64,000 bases of DNA from Eleginops maclovinus. Lineage: Eukaryota; Chordata; Actinopteri; Perciformes; Eleginopidae. The stretch is from positions 30,956,312-31,020,311 of the forward strand of contig NC_086352.1 of NCBI RefSeq assembly GCF_036324505.1, in the 5' to 3' direction. Positions 1 through 11,010 of this stretch are shown here, piece after piece. A model generated the notes under the pieces. It was not told where the DNA came from, made no database searches, and saw nothing but the letters and a program-made list of their open reading frames with translations. Every line of letters begins with the position of its first letter. Position 1 is the first letter of the stretch. The position numbers and the translations under genes were made by a program.

Positions 1-3000
1 TCTCACTTTTGTCAGACATTTTTACATCTTTTCTCACATGCCTCAAACACTGATATTTTAAAAATCTAATCTTATAAAATGTTATCATTCAACGCACTGA
101 CAGCAGTCTAAGAAAACATGTTTTCCACTGCACAGAATACTAAGGAAGTTATTTTGATTGTGCAGACAGTAGGCAAAATTCTGTGAAGCTACTGAAGCTC
201 ACAGAAACATAGTGAGATAACGCTTGAAGGTTATTCCTAATCACAAGTCACTAATATAGCCTTGAGTATGTGCATCATGGCCCATGTAATGGACCAAATA
301 CTTGTTTAGCATCATTTCCATTTCAACTAGTCAGCTAAGCAATAGCATCTGCTGTTTGGAAAGCCTGAATATGTGATGAGTTCACTTAATGACATCCAGC
401 TCAACGCTGTAATTCATCTAAAGGCATAAAGCAAGCAACACTGAGAATATTTAGTCTATACCTACGGACTGTTTTAATGGTGTAGCCCCCAGGAAGTAAA
501 CAAACACATTTTAGAAAAACGGACCATAAATTATGTGTAACATCTGATTTCAGGAATATAATAAAGATATAATTTAAGAGAAAAACTGACTATTGAGTAA
601 AATGCAGAGTTAGTAACACATTTCATGTGTTTTATTTATTTTTATTAATTTACGGTTGTGGGAATTTTATATTTCCTTTTGTATTTATGTTCTTGCTTTT
701 CGAGTATAATAGTATTTGTTTATTTCACCTTTTTAAGGGTTTTAATATATTTACTTGTATGTTTGTGTCTGATATTAGATCATTGCAGTGCTACATCTAT
801 TTTATATTGATTTTCCTTTGTACAGTAAAGGTCTTTGTGTTTTAATAGATGCCCTACAACTAATGTATTGTCGTTATAAATAAGCTAGATAATTATCTCC
901 CGGGAATATTATACTATTTGAGCCAGAACACATCATGAAGTCACTAAAATGTGTATTTAAGACTTGTGGAACTGTAATACTCCAATGTTAATGTCAAAGG
1001 ATGATTACTGGCATATTTCTCTAAGGATAAAACCACTATGTAGTGCTATTAAATTGTCATTCCATATTTATCAGGCCAGCAAACGTGACAACAGCCCACC
1101 AGCAGCCTTTTCGCTGGCCGAGATGAGACATGATCGTTTCTGAAGTGTGAGGACATTCCGGCACCGGCTAATTAATTGTAATAAGGCCGGCTGGCACATG
1201 CGTTGGCAATGACAGGCATGGGGTGAGAGGCGAGGGCTCGGCTTCCTCGCTTAAACCAGGGTGGAGTTAGAGCCGTCAGGCCGCTATGCTCCAGAGACTT
1301 GCTCTGGCACTCACCTAGATACACATCTGCTCTGATTAATCGCCTGCTTCGCCCAGTGCATACATTTCATTATCAGCTTTAAGTGGGCGAAAACAACAAG
1401 GATCAGGGCATGGAGCAGAGCTTTGACAAGAGGAAAGATGAACGGGAGGAATAAGTGGAATGTATTGGGTGTGTAGAAGAGGTGAATTTCTAATGGCCCC
1501 CCTAGTGTTCCTCATGGTCACATCAAATAACATTTGACCTTTATCAACCTCTATTGATAACCAGTTACAACCGTTCTCATCTTCTCAACCCTGAAGCCAC
1601 TCGGCCCTTTAATAAATGGATTACCATTATCCACAGGATGAATTGATTCAACAAACACATCTAGTGAATATGTAATATACCTACATCTGAAACCCAGATT
1701 TGTCCTAAGAACTTTTTAGCATTTGTGGGTGAAATAGGGTTAGGGTTAGGATTAGTCACAGCTGACTGTCGGTTGTCTCACCAGTATATTCAAACCCTTT
1801 TTAATGCAGCCACACATGTATACATTGCTGCTGTTTAAGGAACCTTGCTCAAGGGAAGCTCCACAAAAGCGTTTTGAGAAGGTTGCGTACACTGTTTGCT
1901 TCCGTGTCTCCAGAAAAAATGCATTCTGCAAGTGAGAGTGGTCTAGACAAGGGGGCTTTACCCTCCATCATATAACTGATGAAGGATGAACATTTACTCA
2001 GGCTACATCCAAAGGTAATTCTCCAAGATTCTCTTGTCCGTTAGCTCTTTCATTGATTTTATGATTGTTCGTGTCCTTGCTTGTCAAGAGCAAAGCCCCT
2101 TGGAGTTCGGTTTCAAAATGTGAGAAAATTCCAAAGAGCATGGTACAAAGCATTCATACTCATGGAGACTTTGTACTCATGCCAAGACTAGTCGTAGATT
2201 CTACATAGAGCAACACTGCCATCCCCTGTTCATTACTCAGATTTATCACAGTACAAAGAGTGCAGCAAAGGCACCAAATGTAAGAAAGAGCAGAGTATGC
2301 AGGCCTGGTGTTCAGCCTTCAGAGCACAGCAGTGGAATTGAAATGAAATGGGTCAAGGAGATTTAGATCTGGGCCATTATTGTGAAAGAGAACAATGAGC
2401 ATAGGATTTGGAGTAATTGGTAGAAAGGGGTGAGCATTTTTCATGTAAGTTCAGACTGGGTTCTGTGCATACCTAATAGGATTTTACATCATTTACAAAG
2501 GAGTATTTGCTTTATTGCAGTCAGTGCCATTTTAGCTATTCCCTAGTATAATTAATATGTGTCACCCTTCAGCTGCTTGATAAAGAAACCCACTTTCTCC
2601 AGCTTTATAACACCCTTAGAGTGAAACAGTAGAGCATTGCCTGATATTGTATAATTACATTTATGCAACAGTGGCAAAGTGGTGACAATTACAATAATCG
2701 GATTGAAGAATAAAATCATTGTTAACTTGCTGTCACTCCAACATCAAAGTATGCTAGATAAATACTTAAATAATAATACGTTTCAGACATTATTTAGAAA
2801 ATTAAAAAACATGAATACATTTCAATTGTAACTTTTAGAGTTGTTATTTACTTACACAATATAGGAGGGATGGATAATGAAACTAATTTAATTACAGACA
2901 GGACTACAGCAGTGCTAGCAAACTTGTAAGACTGTACATTTTTAGCTAAATGCTAACGTCAGCATACTCACAATGATGATTCTAAAATGCTGATGTTAAG

Positions 3001-3420
3001 CCGGTTGCTTGCTTAGTTGACCATTTTAGTGTCCCATGTAAGAATGCTATTACTTGCTAAATGGCACTAACACTAAGTACAGCAGAGACTCAATTTGTTT
3101 TGTAAAGGACTAGACACATTGAAACGTTCATCTGATCCTGCCACTATATTTAAAATTGAGGGATCACCAAGGTAATTACATTTCATCCTGAAGGGTGCCG
3201 GGATGTCAGTTTTAAAATGTTGTCAATCCATGAAATAGTTGAGATATTTAGCTTTTAAAAAAAAACTGTGAACATCTGGATCAAAGTAGAAGATCAACAA
3301 ACTAATCCACATTGTCATCACCATGCCACCAAGATGGCAAGGACTGCATATGGAAATGAGCCATTAGCTATAATCGTGCATATAGCATCTCTTCTCTTTT
3401 TATGCATGCAGGTCCTTGTT
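1..3420. other. Intergenic DNA, no gene recognised
   Basis: AT-rich sequence with short unconvincing reading frames only. A stretch of more balanced composition near 1080-1340 contains a TAATTAATTG homeobox-type core and is discussed as a possible conserved non-coding element. Nothing else could be supported. Confidence 0.6.
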
Positions 3421-3426
3421 CAATAA

Positions 3427-3430
3427 AGAC

Positions 3431-3482
<52 letters not shown>

Positions 3483-3512
3483 ATTATTATTATTATTAAT
3501 AATAATAATAAA
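3427..3512. repeat. (ATT)n / (TAA)n microsatellite
   Basis: A run of ATT units that turns into AAT units near 3497, so the tract is partly self-complementary. It lies about 2 kb left of the klhl23 relic. Confidence 0.95.
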
Positions 3513-3782
3513 AATGCTTAACAAAAAACTACATTTTCCACATAGTATAACATAGCATATACTCTACTCTGGATGGTACAGTTTCTCTCTGATGATCAGT
3601 GTCAGACCGTGTAAAAGGAACTCCCAGTGAATCAGGAGTTCAGACAAGGGTGAGGTAGAGAAACTCAGATGACCGGAGACTCTCCCTCTGTGACTGTCTC
3701 TGTCTGGCTTGCTATCTGCTGGACTGCCTGTCAATCTGTCTTCCTCCATCTTTTTGTTTTACTTTGTTAACTCTCAAACAGC

Positions 3783-3836
3783 TACACACACACACACACA
3801 CACACACAGACACACGCACACAGACACACGCACACA
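3783..3836. repeat. (CA)n microsatellite, interrupted
   Basis: CA dinucleotide tract with CAGACACACG interruptions that repeat as a 14-mer at its right end. Confidence 0.95.
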
Positions 3837-3839
3837 GCC

Positions 3840-5685
3840 TCCATTTCAGAATAGATAAAACTCCAAATTGATTAGGAGTTACTGGATGAACTCGCTTAAG
3901 GATACCCTGAAACCAGACCCTGGCAAGCAGATTGTTCTTAATGGAAGATCTTTTCTGGAGTGAGAGACAATCTCAAGTTATAGTTTAACCTCACTGTACA
4001 ACCCTAAAGGCCCAAAGTAATGCCTGTATGTCTTTTTGCATAACAACAGACTAAAGCCCAGAGCAGTTCACACTGACATAGCTCAGGTGGAGCACTCCAA
4101 GAACTCTGGAACTGAAACTTCATTAATGTTATTTCATACACCTGCACATTTCCTGTTATATGAAGTCTGCTGAGAAACATATTGGATTGGGTTGTTTCTG
4201 CCCCCGGGAAACACCATTCAGAAGTCCTTGACATATTCTTGTATTATTTGTGTGTATTCAATACAGTATGTACAAAAAAACGAGATGGCAGATTGATTTA
4301 AATAAAATGGCTATAGAGCTGTCTTGCTCATTTAGAATGAACAGTTGTAAAACTTGGTTTACAGCAGGGTGGGTGAGAGAGGGAGAGCATAGGGTGAATA
4401 AAGTAAGGGGGACAAATGTTTATGTTGCATGGAACACTTACTGTATATACTGTGGCCAACAAAGCAGCCATATTTTTTCAACCATAAGGTCACAGCTGCT
4501 AATTCTACAGATAGTTTGACATTTGGGAAATACAATTATTCACTTCTTTGCCAAGAGAGGAATGAGAAAATCGAAATTGCTTTAATAACCGTTAATAAAA
4601 TATGTAGCTACAGCCAGAAGACAGCTAGCATAGTGAGGCGTGGTGGTGTGTTTAATTATAAACTATACTAAATTGGATGTTTAAAAGGGGATAAAGGGCC
4701 GACAACCCCACCTGGGGACTTGCACCCCAACACAAAAAGACAAAGTGATCAGCACACAGGTTCAATAACTGAGGGGCAGAGACGCTTATCAGAATACAGT
4801 ATTTTTTTATTAAATGTAATCAAAAGAAAAGGAATCTCAGGAAATGTTAAATGACTAGCGGGGGCTAGTCACAGTGAAGAGCACGAGTGAGTGACCTGTT
4901 TGCTGTGGAGTATTTGTGCAATGACCGGCACTCAGCTTTACCAAAATCAAAAGAAACAACTGAAACAAGCTTATACAAAAAGGATCCCAGTTGGTTAAAC
5001 ACTAAATAACAGTGGCACAATATAAAGCAAGACAGGAAGCAAAACAACTAAAAAGAAAAAAGAAAAGTGTTGCCGCTATAGACAGCCCAATTAAAGCGGC
5101 CGCGAGGGACTTTACGGGAAGATAAACACCTTAACACGCTCAAACAATTCCACTCCTTCCATTTTGTTAACCATTTATTTTAGAAAAAAATCAAAAAATA
5201 CAAAATGCAGTACATCCAAGTGCTTTAATCACTGATGGTTTAGAATATTGCAGTGGAAAAATATTGCAGATTTCTGAATAAATTGCGGTCAATAGAATGT
5301 TTCGCCTCCCAACTCACCCCCTTTCTTTCCATACAAAACCACACTGCCCCCAGGTTAAACAACTACCTACTCCGCCTAAGCATAAGAGGAGCTGGTTTTG
5401 AAAAGTATTATGTTTTAAAAAAAGGAAAGTGAATATGCATGTCAACTTTATTTTCTTTAGTTCAATAATCATTAATATAAAAATAAGGTACATAAACATT
5501 CAACATTACTTTTCCAGTTTGTTTTCCAATTTTCACAGCTGCTTGGATAACCCACCCTTGGAAAACCACATATATTTCCAGAAAACTCACACCAGCTTGT
5601 ACACCACTGCCTAAATGGAAAAACTACCCAGTCCACTCTTCCCACTACAAACCAAAAATAGGGGAAGATGGAGTATGTTTGGCTT
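3840..5685. other. Intergenic DNA, no gene recognised
   Basis: AT-rich DNA with short open frames that match no family I know. A small GC-richer patch at about 4690-4730 and 5090-5120 is not interpretable from sequence alone. Confidence 0.5.
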
Positions 5686-6782
5686 GCTACGGTCTTTCTA
5701 CACTTCACGCCATGATAAAAGCAGATACAGCCATGCAAACGTGATCTCCCACTATGTGCCATGTATCTGTGTGAGAGTCATATTTCTCCACGCTCTGCAG
5801 GTCCTTTTGGAGCACGAACGGCCCCCAGTGATTTTCACACGGCCCAGCATGGCAACTGCCCCGCACTCTATCCTCCTCTCCTTCATGCTGCCAAGGGGGA
5901 TCCATTCTTCTGTGTCTGGGTCAAAGCGTTCAGGGAGGGTGGTCTGGCACCCCTACAAGGTGCAGGCTGCTGTTGAAAGACGCAAGGCACATCCCGTACT
6001 CTGCAGGGAGTGAAGACATGACAGTAAGTGGGTTTCCATCCAAGCAGTTTTATGTTAATTTCAGATTTAATCAGAGTTGCAAAGACATTTTGTTAGCTGT
6101 AATGTTGTCCTTCATAGTGTTTATTTGACAGATTTATATCTTTCACTGTCAAGTAGTGTATGTTCTATTTTTTTGTCTTGTTTTATTTTCTATATTTGGT
6201 CGTTTATATTTGATTTTTGTTTATTTTAAACTCTTTTTATTTTTACATTAAGTTGGTTTAACATGCTCCTGTGATGACAACAACTAGGATCGATAAATCT
6301 TATCTTGTTTTTGTTTGTGTAGCCTTTTTTATTCTTCCCCAGATTTGTTTTAATATAATTTAGGTTTGATTTCAGAACTACCTATGTGGGGGCAAGTGGT
6401 TCGGATAGTGCACTGGTCCAATTTGAGACTCTCGATCTTGGTGTAGCTGCCCTTGAAGCCGTAATGACCACCTGCTACATACTGTATATGTTGTTTCCCA
6501 AAACAGTTGTGGAGGCGTTCCCTACACCTGCGAAAACAGACAGGATCACTTATCAATATTATTCCTGACAATAGAGGAGTACTTTAATATTCTGGGGAAA
6601 AATACCTACTTGCTTTTTTAGTTTCTTAGTTTGATTAAAAAAGGTTGAAACCAGTGTCTGTCGAATCAGTACAGGGCTAGAATCAGCAGCCAGTTAGCTT
6701 AGCATAACACCTGGAAACATTGGGAACAGATTGAAAAAAAATCGGGGGATGAACCTCTTTTTTATCGTCACACATACATGCA

Positions 6783-6915
6783 CACACAGTGAAATGTGAT
6801 TTTTTAATTCAACCCATATTAGGAGCAGTGGGCAGCTATTGTGCAGCGCCGGCCTCAAGGCACCAGGAGGTGAACTGGTACCTCTTCAAGTAGCAGTCCA
6901 CACTCCATTTTTAGG
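6783..6915 (-). repeat. tRNA-SINE fragment (3' part)
   Basis: Reverse complement matches the body of the SINE at about 42.87-43.17 kb: the block around GGACTGCTACTT, the block around CAGTTCACCTCCT, and the GCGCTGCACAATAGCTGCC stretch. The tRNA-like head is missing, and an internal piece around the CCTTGAGCAAGGCACC stretch is shortened. Confidence 0.7.
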
Positions 6916-7789
6916 TGTGTTGATTGAAATTGTTGTGTTTGTGTAGGATAGCCCGTGTTGCCTATGACGACAGTGGTTTGATGCCACATTCAAATATTAG
7001 CTCAAGCTCAATTGGAAAGATCAACAAGGTGGTACTAGAAAGTTCCAGGTATAAGATACTAACCCAACCTGTGTGATTTTTATGTGCCGTGTGTGCCTCT
7101 TCCCCTGATTGCCTATCCCCAGGTGCAGCCTCTCCCAGGTGATCCCAGTCCCTCATCAGGACTGTATAAAGTGCTGAAGAAGCTTTCTTCTCCTCCCGAG
7201 CTGCCAGAAATCAGCAGGTGATCAGCCTGTGTGCCGTGTGTCTCTGTGTGACACATGTGAATTGTGTTTTGAGGGCATGTGCCCCATTGTAATTGTGCTG
7301 GTGTACCACTGTGTGAGAAGTTGACTACTGTAAGAAAGTGTTCGGGGATTTGTCCCATATTTTGAACAAAGTTGTCCTTATTTTGGCCTCTTGAATTGGT
7401 TGGAGAGCATATTTTACTAAGAACACTTTTCTTAAAATATTCAACGTCTTTTGGTTTGGCAATTCTGTTTCCTCTCTCTTTTGTTGCTCCCCTCGTCCCC
7501 TGTCTTTCAATTAACCCATTTATATCCTATAATTGAGGAACACAACGGAAAACTTAAGAGCGTATGTCAAGTTGAGTCAAGCCCTGGCGTAGCTCATAAT
7601 TTAATATAAGCTGTAGAAGTGACAAGCTATAGCTTTTGGGTGTTTATGTGCAGGACTTTTTTTTGACTAGGAGCAGTGACTTATAGTTTATTCGTTTTTT
7701 GTAACCTTTAAGACGAGGGTTAGTAAAGTGTTAGCCTTTCTGGAACTAAATTATTTAGAAGTCTTTGAAAGACAGACACAGAGAGTGGA

Positions 7790-8035
7790 CCGAAATGCAC
7801 CAAAGAGACATAAAAGATCACAAAGTGACATATATATTTCTTTAAAATAAAGACAAGAAAAACCTGCAAAGTGACACAAATTCAAAGAGATGAAAAATGA
7901 CTACAAAAAGGTGCAAAACAACCACAGACCAAAGAAAATCTATGAAAGGGCATGGAACAACTTTAAAAAGACATGCAAATGAATGCAAAGACACCACAGA
8001 GAAATGCAAAGTACCACAAAGAGACAACAACAAAA
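7790..8035. repeat. Degenerate minisatellite, CAAAGAGACA-type unit
   Basis: Loose tandem copies of a unit of about 24 bases built on CAAAGAGACACAAAATGACC. The reverse complement of the same motif recurs at 10.85-11.01 kb and 46.96-47.26 kb. Open frames here come from the repeat and are not genes. The tract sits inside the klhl23 relic, between the BTB/BACK and kelch blocks. Confidence 0.65.
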
Positions 8036-8649
8036 ACAAGCCCAACAACCATAACGTCTTTTTGCATGTCTGTGTGCCCAGGAAACATTGTCTCATTATT
8101 CTGCCATCGTACATGAGTCTTATGAGTAGATGAGTAAGATTTTCTTAAAAGCAAATACTATAATTTATAGAGGTACTCTTCTGCTTTCACTTTGTCTGAG
8201 TTCTTAAAGTCAAATTTCTAGAGTGTAAAAAATAATCATATAGAGAACTGATCTCTGACCTGCCTAACAGCAGCCTGCAGGCCTCTTTCTCCAGGGTGAG
8301 GCATTTTTGGAGCTGGGAGAAAACCAACATGCCCGGGCAGTTGTCTACATGCAGCAGACGTGCCAGGAAGTCCCTCACTGGCCCTCTTCACAGCTCCAAA
8401 CTGCAGCAGGTCAGCAGCCTTTAGCAAGCTCTCCACGATCACCTAGGTCTTGGTGAGTCTGGACCTATGGAGGAGCGGATGTACTCTACCATGACAGACA
8501 AGACCTCCAATGGCAGCCGGAGTGGAGAGATGTGGAGAGGTGAGGAGAGGAGCGGAGGTCTTCTGAAGTGTGGAATGGGCAGTCCAAAGATTACCAGGAC
8601 GTGGAGCACACTATCCCATTAAAGTAGTCTTGCTCTGATCTTTACTTCC

Positions 8650-9860
8650 TAGTCAGTCATCCATTAATATTCAGTATTATTCACACAAGTATACTAGGAC
8701 GATGCTTGACTGAGTCTGTTTTAGAAATGAGGTGAACTAATACAGTAGATCACCACAGTTGATTACTTACCTTGATACATGACTGTAGGCTATTGTATTG
8801 CGATTTCAACTAAGCCATGTAATAAGATATTTTAACCTGGCTTTGTCCAATATTCACATTTATTTAACAGTATGCACAATAGCACACAACAAATAAGATA
8901 AATCGTAATGAACATTTATCTAAACATAACATTAATGTACAATACAAAAAGCAGTGAGGAGTTTCATGGTGGTATCTGCTGGTTACATTTCTTACCCTAT
9001 TTAACCACAGTAGTCTCCACTACATGTGTATTGCATGTAAGTTGTGACAGAAACACATGTAGGGTTTTTTTATGTTGAAATGCTGGAGAAAGAAACAAGA
9101 AATATGTAATGTATCAGGAAAGAGGGATGTAAATTATTTTGCTGCCCCAAGGTCTTTTACCCCATTCTTCAGTTTTGTGTGCAAATGAGACAGTTGCCTG
9201 CTGAAATCAAGGATTGCGCCTTTAAATATTTATCAACACTTCATGCATTATGAATAGTGTTATGGTGTTATAATACATATGCATGCATCATGTGGGCTGT
9301 TAAATGATGGTGCTGAGTTTGTGCTATAGATTTGGTTTACCTTGTTCAGCGTCTGCTAATACCACAGATACATGGGAAACAAATTAGAGAAGCATTAATA
9401 TTATTATAGGTAAGCCCAGTGACACAAAATTACAATAATGCCTTATGTATTATGAATTTGCAACAGGCTATCAAAAGCAACTGTTTTGCCTTTGATAGCC
9501 TGTTTCCCCTTGAGAATGAACTTTTAAAGTATGTGGTAAGATGAGAACAAGTTTGAATTTCAACAACACGTGATTTATGAGAACATTGCTGCAACAGCAT
9601 ATTTCAGATATATTCTTTATCTTCCGGACTGTTTGGACGTTTCATCTCCAAAGATTACAACATTTCGTATGATGGTTTTCAGACTGTTTGCTATACTTGA
9701 TTGACATAGTTTACAGGTTTTGATTGTGGCAATCTTAAAGATTTTTATTTACATACGTGTCTGTTAACTGACTATCTATCGCCAAAGGAAGTTGCACAAA
9801 GGTTATTAGCCGATAGCGCACTGATGAAATTATGTGAATATACAATGAAAAAACTGAAAA
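8650..9860. other. Intergenic DNA, no gene recognised
   Basis: AT-rich; no coding block, RNA gene or recognisable repeat was found. Confidence 0.5.
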
Positions 9861-9863
9861 GCT

Positions 9864-10032
9864 GAATTAAATTAAATGTATCATGTCAACAAATGTTACA
9901 TAACTGTTTTAGGTTCATTGAAATCAATACTATTTGGTTGAACCTAATATTTTTTATTTAAACTTGATATTATTGCTTTCAACTAACCTAATACAGTTAT
10001 GTGAAATCTGTTGACATAATACATGGAATTAA
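9864..10032. mobile_element. Foldback MITE
   Basis: Two arms of about 55 bases face each other. The left arm contains CATGTCAACAAATGTTACATAACTG, the right arm the complement in the form CAGTTATGTGAAATCTGTTGACATAATACAT, and both carry an AGGTT/AACCT step. The loop adds a second AACCTAATATT/AATACTATTTGGTT pairing. There is no coding capacity, as expected for a MITE. Confidence 0.7.
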
Positions 10033-10457
10033 GGTCAATGTCTCAGTTTTTCTACAGTATGCATATTTGCGATATAGTATTACAAACTGCATGTTTACCA
10101 TAAAGAAAATAATCATTTTTTAAATTTCGCCATTGTGTCTGGATTTTTACTACACTGGGCAGGAAAGAGACTTTATATGGCTTGGGAAGATTTTAATCAA
10201 TAGGCATAAGGCAAGAGGAAATGTTCATCATCGCTATTTTGCCTAATATTTTATCATTTTTATTGTGAAATCACAATTTTGGAGAAACATTCCAAAAACG
10301 ATATAAAAAGATATTTAACACTTTTATATTAGACTAAGAAAATATTCAAACCTGAGATGCTGAAACCAATTAATGTTACCCGTTGTTTTAAAAAATAATG
10401 ACAATTAATTGATTTGTGACAATACTTGCCGATTAATCCTCAACTGATCCGTTAATA

Positions 10458-10830
10458 CAGTGGTTCCCAAACTTTTTCAGTCAGGCCCCCATGGGGATAT
10501 TGGAAATATTTTCAAGCTCCCCCTACCCTGGTTCTGACCTACATTTGTAGGATTAATTGTAAAAACATTACATTTTCACTGATAATAATATGAAGACACA
10601 AAGATCCAACTATAATTTTATATTTTTTTATGGATAGAACATCTATGTGTAAATAGTTGGTTCGATAACATGTGCAAGATAACTGTTATGTAGCAATAAG
10701 AAATAAGAAATCTATTTAATGTATTTTTTAAACGATAACAAAGAGCAACCACTGTTTGTTTACAACTTCCTCCCAAGCTTCATGCGCCCCCCTTGCAGTA
10801 CCTGCGTACCCAGATAGGGGGGTGAGCTTC
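10458..10830. mobile_element. hAT-type MITE end, partial
   Basis: Starts with CAGTGGTTCCCAAACTTTTT followed by CAGGCCCCC, the usual terminus of a hAT MITE family in fish. A GCGCCCCCCTTGCAG stretch near 10785 looks like the other side, but a clean second terminus and an 8-bp duplication were not found. A related end in reverse orientation lies at about 12065-12095 (GTTGGGAACCACT). Confidence 0.45.
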
Positions 10831-10849
10831 CATGATTGTGAATCTCTTT

Positions 10850-11010
10850 GTATCCATTCTGTCTCTTTTTAGTCATTTTGTTTATCATTGTGGTAATTTG
10901 GATGTTCTGAGTAGTCAATATTTGTCTCTTTGTGGTTGATTTGCCAATTTTTATAGCCCTTGTGTCTCCTTGAAGCTGTTTTGGTCTCTCTGAGTAACAT
11001 CTTGTCGGTG
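10850..11010. repeat. Degenerate minisatellite, TGTCTCTTTGTGG-type unit
   Basis: Loose tandem copies of a TTTGTCTCTTTGTGGTTG unit, complementary in sense to the tract at 7.79-8.03 kb. Confidence 0.55.

Larger units (their letters stand above)
5690..8560 (-). pseudogene. klhl23: klhl23 pseudogene (Kelch-like 23 relic)
   Basis: The minus strand carries three separated blocks that resemble KLHL23, a BTB-BACK-kelch protein of the kind that acts as a CUL3 ubiquitin ligase adaptor. Block 1 (about 8560-8230) reads VESLLKAADLLQFGAVK and then, in another frame, FLARLLHVDNCPGM: the end of BTB and start of BACK. Block 2 (6527-6382) reads YVAGGHYGFKGSYT, a kelch blade. Block 3 (6000-5690) has EYGMCLASFN, then MKERRIECGAV in a shifted frame, then LQSVEKYDSHTDTWHIVGD and the C-terminal RLHGCICFYHG in further frames. 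A donor at 6382/6381 and an acceptor at 6001/6000 still join CAC ATA G to AG TAC GGG, as expected between these kelch exons, so this is a decayed gene and not a processed copy. Several small indels destroy the frame. It lies on the same strand as phospho2 and downstream of it, as in human. Confidence 0.78.

Noticed and set aside
1734..1754. Telomere-like GGGTTAGGGTTAGG
   Set aside because: Only two to three units, and a similar single unit occurs at 23.06 kb; too short for an interstitial telomere.
5472..5762. 96-codon minus-strand frame
   Set aside because: Only its N-terminal part covers the klhl23 C-terminus; the rest is non-coding read-through.
7080..7260. Possible LTR-like promoter with CTGTATAAAG
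   Set aside because: A TATA-like box and GC-richer stretch, but no second copy, primer site or duplication in the window.
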